Part shown: one piece after another, positions 17,094 to 25,384 of the stretch
How the letters are laid out: each line of letters opens with the position of its first letter
Numbering within the stretch: the stretch's first letter is position 1
NCBI GenBank assembly: GCA_029260215.1
Contig: JAJDDQ010000064.1
Location: 1 to 64,000 of the forward strand
Length of the DNA: 64,000 nucleotides
DNA from: Phycisphaerae bacterium
Lineage (GTDB): Bacteria > Planctomycetota > Phycisphaerae > UBA1845
Reading direction: 5' to 3'
Notes under the pieces: generated by a model
The model's database searches: none
The model's input: only the letters and a program-made list of their open reading frames with translations
Told to the model about the DNA's origin: nothing
Program-made: the position numbers and the translations under genes

Positions 17094-17182
17094 CTATCGT
17101 CTCCTAGAGTTCTCGAGCATGTGTATGGTATCGGCAGACCAAGTGTACCCGCAAGGCTGTGCGTCGGAGCGGTTTGGCTTCG

Positions 17183-19489
17183 TCAGAGGGAGCCGGTGAA
17201 GAGAATCTGGAACGTGCCGAAGTCAGACCAGTCTATTTGGTTGTCTCCGTTGAAATCGAATGCACAGCAGAGTTCGTTGTCGGGGTTTTCCATGCATGCG
17301 TTGAAGTCCGAGAAGTCGAAAGTGTCCACGTCGCCGTCGGTGTCTGTGTCGCCGGTTGGTGCGGGGGATAATGCGGTGACGTAGGTTCCGGTGGTTGTTG
17401 CGAGGTATAGATTGGGACACATGCCGGCGGCGAATTCGAGATCGACAGCGCCGCCGGCAGTCTGCAAGCCCGCGTTGAAGGGTGCGAATGTGTTGCCGCC
17501 GTCGAAGGAGGCTTGAACGCGAACGGCGTCTCTTTGCAGGATGAAGATCGTGTCGGCGTCCTGAGGGTCGGTGACAACGTCGGCGATGCGACCGGTGAAC
17601 GCGGTGTCTCGGAAAGTCAGGCCTGTGTTGTTGGTCTTGAAGAGTCCGCCGGCGTTGAATCCACTGTCAGCCAGGTAGAAGGAGGCTGGGGCTTCGGTGA
17701 CTCGGGCGAGGGCTTCCGCCTGCGTGCCCATGATGAGGTTGTTGCCGGCGGGGTTCCAGGTCAAGCCGGTGTTGGTGGAACGCAACACGCCACCGTTCTG
17801 TGGGTCGGCGAAGCCGACGAAGGTGGCGACGACGGTGGCTTCGACGGCATCGCGGACGAACTTGATGTCGGTAACATCCTCGAAATTGATATCGCCTTCA
17901 TATTCTTTGGTCCACGTCTCGCCCGCGTCGGGCGATCGCCAGATGGTGGCTTCGTTTCCGGCGACGCCGAAATCCGAGCCGCCAGCCAGGATGATGTTGG
18001 GATCGGCTGTGCGGAATTCTATTGTCTGCAATTCGGACTCGAACAACGGGCCTTGATCGGGGCCTACGTTTTCCCAGAGACCGTTCGCGTCGCGGCGATA
18101 GACGCCTTCGGGTGCGACGGAAGTGGGGCCGTCGGAGATGGTGTGCAGGACTCCGAGCGGTGAAAAGGTTACGAAGTTGAAGCGCGTGCCGGGCAGGGCT
18201 TGACGCGTCCAGCTTGTGCCCGCGTCGGTGGATGTGAAGACGCCGCCGTCGTTCAGGCCGGAGAACGCGATGGCGAGTTCGCGGGTGTCGAGCGGATTGA
18301 CGGCGATGGACTCGACGTTCAGGGCGCCGATACCGATGGATGCTTGGGTGAATTCATCGCCGCCGTTGGCACTTCTCAAAATGCCGATGGAGCTGGCCCC
18401 TGCGAAGAGTCGTGCGTTTTCGCCGGGTGCGTGGCGGACGGAGCTTACGCTGACACCGCCGGAGCCTCCGACGCCGAATTCCCAGGATTTCCCGTTGTCG
18501 GTCGATCGGAACAAGCCCGCGCCCGGGCTGGCGACGTGGAGCGTGGTGCCGTCCGGTGACAGTGCCACATCGTTAATGACGAGCATGGGCCAACTCGCAT
18601 TGTGGAGCGAAGTCCAATCGACGCCGAGATTGTCGGTGGCGTATAGGCCGAAGTTCTGCGTGCCGAACAGCAGGCCGCCGCCGGCGAGCAGGCGGGTGTT
18701 GTCGAAAACCAGATCGTTGACGGGCGTGGCGGGCAGACCGGCGGAGCGGTTGACCCATGTTTCCGCGTCGTCGGTGGAGACCCAGATTTGGCCTCCTCCG
18801 AAGCTTCCGCCGAAGCCCGCGACAATTGTGTCGGAATCGCCGGGATCGACCGCGATGGTCTGGCATGTAATTGGCGCGGCGAGCGGCGGCGTGATGTTGG
18901 ACCAGGTTTGGCCCGCGTTGAGGGAACGAATGAGGTTGATCGGCTGACCGCCAAGTCCGTCGGCGATTCCCGCGTAGATTCTGTCGGCGTTTCCGGGGTC
19001 GATGGCTACTTCGAAAACGATCTGGAAGTTGCCGATGCTGAGGTTGAGTTGCGTCCAGCTCGCGCCGTTCGTGGTGCTCTTGCGCACTCCGTTGCCGGTG
19101 GCGAGGTAGACGATTCCGTCGGGTGCGAATTCGATGTCGTGGACATTGGTGTTGACGAAGCCGGCGACGGTGGACCATGTATCGCCGCCGTCGATGGAGC
19201 GGTAGAGCGTGCCTCCAATTCCGGTCGACGGCACGAGGCCTGCGAGGACGATCATGGGGTTCGTGGGGGAGACAGCCACGTCTGCGATGTCGCCGCCGAA
19301 CGGGCCTAGGGAGCGCCAGTCGGAGGTGTCGCCGCCTTCGGTTGGTTGGGGATCTGGATGTGACAAAACAACGGACGTGTCGATCGCGCGATGACCGTGA
19401 AAGTCCGTTCTCGCGTCGGGCCGATCGGACGCGTGGGCTGCGGACGCCAAGGCTGTGAGTATGATTAGGGTGATTCGGATGACGGTCAT
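17183..19489 (-). CDS. large secreted beta-propeller (BNR/YCF48-like) protein with dockerin-type tail
   Basis: A 768-residue exported protein. The ATG at 19489 gives a clean signal peptide (VIRITLIILTALASAAHA); a longer frame runs into a dispersed repeat and is rejected. The body consists of many blades with the pattern GGxxWxxx and S-DGGxTW (for example LYRSIDGGDTWSTV, STDDAETWVNRSAGL, STDAGTSWTRQ, SPDAGETWTKEY), typical of sialidase/VPS10/photosystem-stability propellers. The last 50 residues (DTDGDVDTFDFSDFNAC and FNGDNQIDWSDF) are two calcium-binding EF-hand-like repeats of the dockerin type found at the C-termini of Planctomycetota secreted proteins. The ligand is unknown. Confidence 0.85.
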   Translation of the reverse strand: MTVIRITLIILTALASAAHASDRPDARTDFHGHRAIDTSVVLSHPDPQPTEGGDTSDWRSLGPFGGDIADVAVSPTNPMIVLAGLVPSTGIGGTLYRSIDGGDTWSTVAGFVNTNVHDIEFAPDGIVYLATGNGVRKSTTNGASWTQLNLSIGNFQIVFEVAIDPGNADRIYAGIADGLGGQPINLIRSLNAGQTWSNITPPLAAPITCQTIAVDPGDSDTIVAGFGGSFGGGQIWVSTDDAETWVNRSAGLPATPVNDLVFDNTRLLAGGGLLFGTQNFGLYATDNLGVDWTSLHNASWPMLVINDVALSPDGTTLHVASPGAGLFRSTDNGKSWEFGVGGSGGVSVSSVRHAPGENARLFAGASSIGILRSANGGDEFTQASIGIGALNVESIAVNPLDTRELAIAFSGLNDGGVFTSTDAGTSWTRQALPGTRFNFVTFSPLGVLHTISDGPTSVAPEGVYRRDANGLWENVGPDQGPLFESELQTIEFRTADPNIILAGGSDFGVAGNEATIWRSPDAGETWTKEYEGDINFEDVTDIKFVRDAVEATVVATFVGFADPQNGGVLRSTNTGLTWNPAGNNLIMGTQAEALARVTEAPASFYLADSGFNAGGLFKTNNTGLTFRDTAFTGRIADVVTDPQDADTIFILQRDAVRVQASFDGGNTFAPFNAGLQTAGGAVDLEFAAGMCPNLYLATTTGTYVTALSPAPTGDTDTDGDVDTFDFSDFNACMENPDNELCCAFDFNGDNQIDWSDFGTFQILFTGSL

Positions 19490-19575
19490 TGTGCTGTTTT
19501 GCTCCTGTCGTGTCTTGCGATTGTTGTCTCTTGGGAGGAACACACCCTCTTTGCAATCTACACGTTTCCTGCCCT

Positions 19576-19600
19576 CCGCTCCCCTACGGTCACGGCTCTG
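19576..19600. repeat. dispersed repeat family A, copy 2
   Basis: A 25-base match to family A, CCGCTCCCCTACGGTCACGG plus CTCTG, lying upstream of the secreted beta-propeller gene. Reading through it would add a spurious SRDRRGAEG-like peptide to that protein. Confidence 0.7.
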
Positions 19601-19737
19601 ATAAGACGCCATCTGCGCGAATTGCCAAACCTCGAGATTGAGTCGCTTTCCGGCTAAGTGGTATTGTAGCAGGTTTGGGGTTGGGTTTCAGGGCGACGAT
19701 CCTGCGTCCGGGAAACGGTGAATTTGGTGGATTGGGT

Positions 19738-19763
19738 CCGCGCGGACTGAAGTCCGCGGCTCG
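19738..19763. repeat. dispersed palindromic repeat family C, copy 1
   Basis: CCGC followed by GCGGACTGAAGTCCGCGG and CTCG. The central palindrome pairs GCGGACT with AGTCCGC. A second copy differing at three positions lies at 30053-30078. This copy is between the lpxI stop and the secreted protein gene. Confidence 0.65.
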
Positions 19764-19781
19764 TTGGGTTGGGAGACTGCG

Positions 19782-20639
19782 TCATGGTGTGGTGTCGATG
19801 CGGGCGACGATGGTGATGTTTGCTTTGCGGGCTGCGGTTTTGAGCGCTTCGCGGTCGATGATGACCGTTTTGTGGGCCTCGATCACGAGCGCCCGTGCAC
19901 CGTTTCGTTTCAGGTTGGCGAGTGTGTCCGGGCCTACGGTGGGCACGTCGAAACGCATGTCCTGATTGGGCTTGGCCACTTTGACGAGCGTCCAGCCGCC
20001 GCGTTTACAGAGTTGCCCCGCGCGTTCGATCATGCGGTCCGTGCCTTCGATGGCTTCGACGGCGATGACTTCGGTCTCCTTGACCGCGACTGCTTGGCCT
20101 ATGTCGAGTCGGCCTAACTCTTTCGCGATACGCCATCCGAACTCGATGTCTCTATTGAGATCGTCGGCGGGATTGGGGCCTGCGATGTGACCTTCGGGCG
20201 CCAACGCTTCGGCACAATACTGCACGCAGCTTTCCATGTTGATTCCATTGGCAGCGAACACGTCGGCAACAGCCCCGAGCACCGCATCGTTACGCTTGTC
20301 ACGCAGACGAAAGAACCACAGTCGGATGCTCGTCCAATCGGGGAGGAGTTTCAGCAGGCGAAAGCGACCGTACATGACCTGCTTGTGGACGTAGCCAGCC
20401 AGGATGACACGTTGTACGCCGCGCGCACGGAGGATTCTGATCCACTGGCCCAGCCGCGCGAGACCTGACCATTTGAAAGCGTCCGCGCAATCGCTCAGCC
20501 CTGCATCCGCCAAGCCTCTCAAGCCGACGACGGTGACACTGCATCCGGCGCGTTTGGCACCGCTGACCACCATCTCGGGGAAGCGCCCCGCACCGGCGAT
20601 GACACCGATCGCGTTGGGGTCAGTCAGCGGCTGTGTCAT
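19782..20639 (-). CDS. lpxI: UDP-2,3-diacylglucosamine diphosphatase LpxI
   Basis: A 285-residue LpxI-type (DUF1009) enzyme. It hydrolyses UDP-2,3-diacylglucosamine to lipid X, in place of LpxH, on the inner face of the inner membrane. Family features are IGVIAGAGRFPEMV at the N-terminus, RARGVQRVILAGYVHKQ, LRDKRNDAVLGAVADVFAAN, LAPEGHIAGPNPADDLNRDI, VAVKETEVIAVEAIEGTDRM, VAKPNQDMRFDVPTVG and ARALVIEAHKTVIIDR. It overlaps the 3' end of lpxD by 20 bases, so the two lipid A enzymes are co-transcribed. This supports a diderm envelope with lipid A-type lipids. Confidence 0.92.
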   Translation of the reverse strand: MTQPLTDPNAIGVIAGAGRFPEMVVSGAKRAGCSVTVVGLRGLADAGLSDCADAFKWSGLARLGQWIRILRARGVQRVILAGYVHKQVMYGRFRLLKLLPDWTSIRLWFFRLRDKRNDAVLGAVADVFAANGINMESCVQYCAEALAPEGHIAGPNPADDLNRDIEFGWRIAKELGRLDIGQAVAVKETEVIAVEAIEGTDRMIERAGQLCKRGGWTLVKVAKPNQDMRFDVPTVGPDTLANLKRNGARALVIEAHKTVIIDREALKTAARKANITIVARIDTTP

Positions 20640-21678
20640 CGAGATTTTCTTTCAGCTGTGCGACCTCTTTTTCGAGATCGCGCAGCCGCTGTTTGAGTTT
20701 GGGCAGGCGGCGCACGAGGTAGGCCTGCCGCTTGAATTCTCCGGAATCGATGGCGGGGCTGCCGAGATAAACCGCGTCGTTTTCGATGTTTGAATGTACG
20801 CCGCTCTTGGCACCGATGCGGACGTTGTCACCGATGGTGAGATGCCCGCACACGCCGACCTGGCCAGCCATCGTGACGTGGTGGCCTACTTTGGTGGAGC
20901 CGGCGATGCCGACCTGAGCGACGAACATGCAATGCGGGCCTATCTTGGTTCCGTGGCCTATGACGACCGCGTCGCTGAATTTGGTGCCCTGGCCTATGCG
21001 GGTCTCGCCGAGCGTGGCGCGATCAATGGCGCAGCCGGCACCGATTTCGACATCGTCCTCAAGAACGGCGCGGCCGGCTTGGGGAATCTTGACCCACGCT
21101 CCACCGACGGGTGCGTAGCCCAAACCGTCGTGCCCGATAACACTGCCGGAATGAATGGTCACGCGATGGCCTAGTACGCAGGAATCGTAGATGACCACGT
21201 TGGGAAAGAGGGTGACGTCGTCGCCGATCTTCACGTCGTCGCCAATGTAGCAGCCGGGATAAATAACAGCGTTTCGGCCTGCGGTAACATTCGCGGCGAT
21301 GGTGACGTTGGGGCCTATGTTTGCGTTTTCCCCGATTTCAGCGGATTCGGCGATGACCGCACGGGCATCCCGTCCCCATTGGGGATGGTTGCGGTGGCCG
21401 TGGACGCGAATGATTGCGGCGGTGATCGCGCCGTAAGGGTCGTCGCATCGAACGACGGTCAGGTCTTTGGGAGTCGGCTCACCGTTCTTGACGATGACGG
21501 CGGACGCTCTGGTTTCGCTCAAAAGGTTTGTGTAACGCGGGTTGGCCAGAAAGCTGATATCGCCTTCGCGGGCGTCTTCGAGGGTGTTGGCAGCGCGAAT
21601 GTCCACCCCGGTTTGGCCGTCGATGGTGTTGGCGAAACCGTTTTCGGCAAGAAATTTCGAGAGTTCGAGCAATTGCAT
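20620..21678 (-). CDS. lpxD: UDP-3-O-acylglucosamine N-acyltransferase LpxD
   Basis: A 352-residue acyltransferase of lipid A synthesis that adds the N-linked acyl chain to UDP-3-O-acyl-glucosamine. The N-terminal uridine-binding domain (LEDAREGDISFLANPRYTNL) precedes a long left-handed beta-helix of hexapeptide repeats (AEIGENANIGPNVTIAANVT and on). The conserved segment VIGHGTKIGPHCMFVAQVGI contains the expected catalytic histidine region. A C-terminal coiled coil (LKQRLRDLEKEVAQLKENL) is typical of the trimer. It begins at the ATG at 21678 and is followed directly by lpxI. Confidence 0.94.
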   Translation of the reverse strand: MQLLELSKFLAENGFANTIDGQTGVDIRAANTLEDAREGDISFLANPRYTNLLSETRASAVIVKNGEPTPKDLTVVRCDDPYGAITAAIIRVHGHRNHPQWGRDARAVIAESAEIGENANIGPNVTIAANVTAGRNAVIYPGCYIGDDVKIGDDVTLFPNVVIYDSCVLGHRVTIHSGSVIGHDGLGYAPVGGAWVKIPQAGRAVLEDDVEIGAGCAIDRATLGETRIGQGTKFSDAVVIGHGTKIGPHCMFVAQVGIAGSTKVGHHVTMAGQVGVCGHLTIGDNVRIGAKSGVHSNIENDAVYLGSPAIDSGEFKRQAYLVRRLPKLKQRLRDLEKEVAQLKENLDDTAAD

Positions 21679-21800
21679 GGGCGAATCCGCACACCGAGCG
21701 CCTATATCCTTCGACAGGCTGTTGGCCGTGTTTTCCCGCGTGGGAACAAAGGGCAGTTTAGCGGTCCGCTTCGGTCAGCGTCAAACCTGATGGCCGCCGC

Positions 21801-22388
21801 TCACCAGAACTTCCACCAGGGCTTTGGGCGCTGATCGCGGGTGATGGCGTTTTGCATTGTTGTTGTCTTGGGGAGTTTGGATCGCAAATCGAGTAGGCGT
21901 TCGCGGGCGAACAGCTCGGGATGGTCGCGCAGCCGGTCGCGCGATTCGGGTGTGAAGGCGGCGGATTCGGGCGGCAGTTCGTTGTCGGTGTAGAATTTGA
22001 GCGCTTCGTCGAGGCATTGGGCGGCTTCGTAACCCAGGCGACGGGCTTCGATTTTTTTTTCTTCCTTGTCGGCGGCTTCGAGGATGACTCGGAATAATGT
22101 GATCCACTGGCCGACGTCGAGTATGTGCGATGGCTCTTCGGTGGGGTTCAGGACGGGATAGAGATCGTCTCGATCCTGCGGGGCGTCGTTGATGGGCAGC
22201 GTGAAGATGAATTCAAAACGGTTCGCACATTGGGCGCATTGGCCTTGCATGGTGATCAGGCGGCCGTCGTCTGCGGAGATTTTTTCATCGCAGGCCAGCG
22301 GGCCTTTGTGACATCGGGCGCAGGGTGTGACGCCAAGGTACATGAACGCTTCGGCGAGGCTGTGGGCGTGGAGGCGTGCGTCGTCCAT
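21801..22388 (-). CDS. hypothetical zinc-ribbon protein
   Basis: A 195-residue cytoplasmic protein. The N-terminal half has two CxxC pairs (CARCHKGPL near residue 18 and CAQCANRF near residue 52) that likely bind one zinc. The C-terminal half is helical with acidic and aromatic residues (WITLFRVILEAADKEEKKIE and YEAAQCLDEALKFYTDNELP). It ends in a tryptophan-rich KPWWKFW. I do not recognise a characterised family. It lies between lpxD and a lipoprotein gene on the same strand with gaps of over 120 bases, and family A repeat copy 3 lies just upstream. Confidence 0.65.
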   Translation of the reverse strand: MDDARLHAHSLAEAFMYLGVTPCARCHKGPLACDEKISADDGRLITMQGQCAQCANRFEFIFTLPINDAPQDRDDLYPVLNPTEEPSHILDVGQWITLFRVILEAADKEEKKIEARRLGYEAAQCLDEALKFYTDNELPPESAAFTPESRDRLRDHPELFARERLLDLRSKLPKTTTMQNAITRDQRPKPWWKFW

Positions 22389-22461
22389 GACGGGTTAATC
22401 GTGTCGGGTCGGCGTCCGTCGTTAGAGTGCGGTCGATTTTGACAGTGCGGGTTCTCGCCGT

Positions 22462-22485
22462 CCGCTCCCTTACGGTCGCGGCTCT
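22462..22485. repeat. dispersed repeat family A, copy 3
   Basis: A 24-base family A core (CCGCTCCCTTACGGTCGCGG then CTCT) between the zinc-ribbon gene and the following lipoprotein gene. This copy is the closest to the consensus. Confidence 0.7.
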
Positions 22486-22523
22486 GAAAGAGCGAAACCC
22501 GAGAAACCACGAGTCACGATGTT

Positions 22524-23306
22524 CTAGTTCGTGCTGCCGGCGGCGAGCATGTCGGCTCCGAATTTCTGAAACAGGGCGAACACTTTGGCGTCGCGTTCCG
22601 TTGCGTTGATCGAGTCGTCGGCGAGCACGTCGCTGATGCCTTGCAGGGAATCGATTACGGTCGTCATCATTTTCGATTCCTGCTCTGCTGTCTCCGAGAC
22701 GGTCGGCGTGGCCATGTACCAGCGGCCTTCGACTTTTTCGAAACCGACGGCGGCCATCGCCGACGGTGCCGACGCTTTGGTTTCGGATTCGAAAGTGATG
22801 GCCTCCGGTGCGATGGTGAGGTGGAGACCCATCTCGAGGGCCGGCACGATCATAGCTACATACGCAGGCTGGGGATCGAGTGCCTTGAGCGATTCGATCA
22901 GCTTCAGCGCCGTTTCGTGGGCCTGCCGCTGAAGGTCGGCGGTGTCGCGGAGTACCGATCGCTGTCGCTCGACATGGTGGTCGGCGACGGTTTCGAAATC
23001 GCCCTTGCCCATAGCGGTGTTGATGGAGGCGACGAGTTCGATAATTTCCGCGCGGTCGTCACCGCCGTGGTCGTCGTCATGGGCTGCGTCTTCGTCGTGC
23101 TGGCTGAGGTCGGCCAACGGTTCTATTGAGTCGGCACGCTGGTTTAGAACGCTTTCGTCCAGGTCGGATATCGGGGTAGGCAGCAGAGGCCGACTCCCGT
23201 CGCCGAGATTGGTATTGAATGCCTCAGTCTCGAACCGGTCGCGGCAGCCGACGGTGAGAAGAATGGCTGACAGCACGAATGTTGTGGAGATTTTCCGCCT
23301 GATCAT
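22524..23306 (-). CDS. lipoprotein with histidine/aspartate-rich segment
   Basis: A 260-residue lipoprotein: basic start, hydrophobic FVLSAILLTVGC and a lipobox. Residues of about 72-87 are rich in His and Asp (HDEDAAHDDDHGGDD), which suggests metal binding. The remainder is helical (ETALKLIESLKALDPQ, ALEMGLHLTIAPEAI, TTVIDSLQGISDVLADDSI), with a strand pair FEKVEGRWYMATPTV. No family is recognised. It stands alone between the zinc-ribbon gene and the AGCS symporter on the same strand. Confidence 0.65.
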   Translation of the reverse strand: MIRRKISTTFVLSAILLTVGCRDRFETEAFNTNLGDGSRPLLPTPISDLDESVLNQRADSIEPLADLSQHDEDAAHDDDHGGDDRAEIIELVASINTAMGKGDFETVADHHVERQRSVLRDTADLQRQAHETALKLIESLKALDPQPAYVAMIVPALEMGLHLTIAPEAITFESETKASAPSAMAAVGFEKVEGRWYMATPTVSETAEQESKMMTTVIDSLQGISDVLADDSINATERDAKVFALFQKFGADMLAAGSTN

Positions 23307-23368
23307 GTTTGTAACGTAGCAACTTTGGTTGATGGTGCCAACGGCTTGCGGCGGCGATCACTCAATTG

Positions 23369-25186
23369 TTAGCGTGTCTGCTTCATTTCACCCGAATCGA
23401 GGCGGCGGAAGTAGTCGTTGGCTGCCCGCAGAAGCCGGGGCAGCAGAATCAGGACAGCCGGCAGGTTGCACAGAACCATCATGCCGGTTGTGGCGTCTGA
23501 GAAGTCGTAGACGGTGGAAAACTTGTTCAGGATCATCCCGAGAAACACGAAGACCACGAACACAAATTTGTAGATCAGGATGGCGCCGGGTCCGAAAAGG
23601 TACTCCGCCGCTTTTTCGCCGTAGTAGGACCAGCTCAACATCGTGCTGAAACCGAACAGGCAGACGCCGATGGTGATGACCCATTTGCCCAGACCGGTGT
23701 AGCCGGTGTCGAAAGCGAAGCGCATCATCTCCGCGCCATCCAACGGCAGATGAGCGGGCATGCCCGGGGTGATCTTGGCGAGATTTTCAATATCGGCTTC
23801 GTCGAGTTTCGTGGCATCGAGCGTGATGGAATCGATCCCGGCCCAGTGGTCCGAGCTTGCGTCGCCGGTGATCGGAAGCGTGATTTCCGTCGGTTCTTTT
23901 CCCGGCTCGGCGGCGATGTGTACCGATAGTCTTGATGACTGCTGAATCTCGGACAGATAGCTCTCCTGGAATTCTTCATCGATATCGTGGGCGATGTTGA
24001 TGACGATGTGCTGACCATCGACGGCTGACACCGTCCCAACGGCTGGCCGACACCAAACGCCTGTCATGAGCAGGACGAGAGCACTCATGGTGCAGATGAT
24101 CAGCGTGTCGATGCAAGGCCCCAATCCCGCGACGATGCCTTCGCGAATGGGTTCGTCTGTCTTGGCGGCTGCGTGGGCGATTGCGGCTGACCCTTCACCG
24201 GCTTCGTTGCTGAAACACGCACGGCGAAGCCCCCAGGTGAACGCGACCCAGAATCCCACGCCAACGAACGTGCCCTCGCTGTTTGTGGAGGTGAAAGCGC
24301 TCTTGCAGATCAACGTGAGGTAATGAGGGATTTCCGAAGCGTGCGAGCCGATGATGTACAACGCGCCGACGAAGTACACGAGGCACATGGTGGGCACAAG
24401 CTTCGAGGCGACACCGCCAATGCGCTTGATGCCGCCGATGATGACCAATGCTACGAGCACGGAGACGACCGAAGCGGAGAGCATCTTGTCAACGTGAAAA
24501 TTCTGCCACAGGACGTTGCTGACATTCCAGCCCTGGAACATATTGCCACCGCCGAAGCTGTTGAGCATCGTCGCGACGGCGAAGAGAACCGCGAGGATTT
24601 TGAAAAACGCCCACCCGCCGTTGCCCTTGGCCCGGAGCGGATCGACGAGCGCTTTTTGGATGTACCACATCGGCCCGCCGCGGACTTCACCACGGGCGGA
24701 CTCGATCGCGCCCTCTTCGGGTGGCGCTTCACCCTTGTATTCCAGTGTGCGCGATTCGGTGTCGGCTTCCATGAGTGCAGGCGCACTGGGATCGGGCACG
24801 TCGCGTACGTCCCGGTACATGACCGCCAGCGAGCATTCCGCGAATTTGAGTGCCATGCCGAATAGGCCGACCACCCACATCCAGAACACCGCGCCCGGTC
24901 CGCCCAGCGAAATCGCGACGGCGACACCGGCGATGTTGCCCAACCCGATGGTGGCGGACAGTGCTGAACAAAGTGCCTGAAAATGCGAGATGGCCCCCGG
25001 ATCGGAATCGTCGTCGTACTTGCCGCGAACGCAGCTAAGCCCGTGTGTCAGCACGCGCCATTGAGGGAACTTGGCTGCGATGGAGATGAGCAACCCGCAG
25101 CCGAGCAACAGGACGAAGAGCGGCATGCTCCAGACGAATTTCGATAGTCCCGCCGCGATCGTGCCGAGATCAAACTCTGCTAACAT
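23369..25186 (-). CDS. AGCS-family sodium/amino acid (alanine/glycine) symporter with insertions
   Basis: A 605-residue inner-membrane symporter. The signature GAISHFQALCSALSATIGLG with NIAGVAVAISLGGPGAVFWM, and GGPMWYIQKA, GFWVAFTWGLRRACFSNEAG and the C-terminal FGFSTMLSWSYYGEKAAEYL, place it in the alanine-or-glycine:cation symporter family. It is longer than the usual 450-480 residues because of two inserts: about 45 residues after MYRDVRD, and about 105 residues (roughly 23730-24045) after GVWCRP, both soluble and acidic. The second is probably extracytoplasmic. It is divergent from an NSS-family symporter across a repeat-containing 198-base region. Confidence 0.9.
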   Translation of the reverse strand: MLAEFDLGTIAAGLSKFVWSMPLFVLLLGCGLLISIAAKFPQWRVLTHGLSCVRGKYDDDSDPGAISHFQALCSALSATIGLGNIAGVAVAISLGGPGAVFWMWVVGLFGMALKFAECSLAVMYRDVRDVPDPSAPALMEADTESRTLEYKGEAPPEEGAIESARGEVRGGPMWYIQKALVDPLRAKGNGGWAFFKILAVLFAVATMLNSFGGGNMFQGWNVSNVLWQNFHVDKMLSASVVSVLVALVIIGGIKRIGGVASKLVPTMCLVYFVGALYIIGSHASEIPHYLTLICKSAFTSTNSEGTFVGVGFWVAFTWGLRRACFSNEAGEGSAAIAHAAAKTDEPIREGIVAGLGPCIDTLIICTMSALVLLMTGVWCRPAVGTVSAVDGQHIVINIAHDIDEEFQESYLSEIQQSSRLSVHIAAEPGKEPTEITLPITGDASSDHWAGIDSITLDATKLDEADIENLAKITPGMPAHLPLDGAEMMRFAFDTGYTGLGKWVITIGVCLFGFSTMLSWSYYGEKAAEYLFGPGAILIYKFVFVVFVFLGMILNKFSTVYDFSDATTGMMVLCNLPAVLILLPRLLRAANDYFRRLDSGEMKQTR

Positions 25187-25236
25187 AAGAAATCCACGGG
25201 TAAATGGTAGCCGTACACGCGGGGGAGGATTCTAGT

Positions 25237-25305
25237 GCATGATCGTTTCAGTGCAACACGCCGCGTTGTTTGGCGGCGGCGTGCTTTCCTCTTGCATAAT
25301 CGTTT
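25237..25305. promoter_or_regulatory. repeat-flanked hairpin between divergent symporter genes
   Basis: GCATGATCGTTT (25237-25248) recurs as GCATAATCGTTT (25294-25305), 57 bases apart. Between them an 8-bp hairpin pairs CACGCCGC (25257-25264) with GCGGCGTG (25276-25283) around an 11-base loop. It lies in the only gap between two amino acid symporters transcribed away from each other, so a shared regulator site is plausible, by inference. Confidence 0.5.
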
Positions 25306-25384
25306 GATGGTCGAGTATGGTTTTGCGTCGGAGCAGTTGAATTTCGCGCAAACGTGCGACGAACGCACGCGTACGGGATGAGCC

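Noticed and set aside
25187..25384. A glycine riboswitch ahead of the AGCS symporter.
   Set aside because: The region is too short for the tandem aptamers, and the conserved core sequences are not recognisable; only the repeats and one hairpin are seen.
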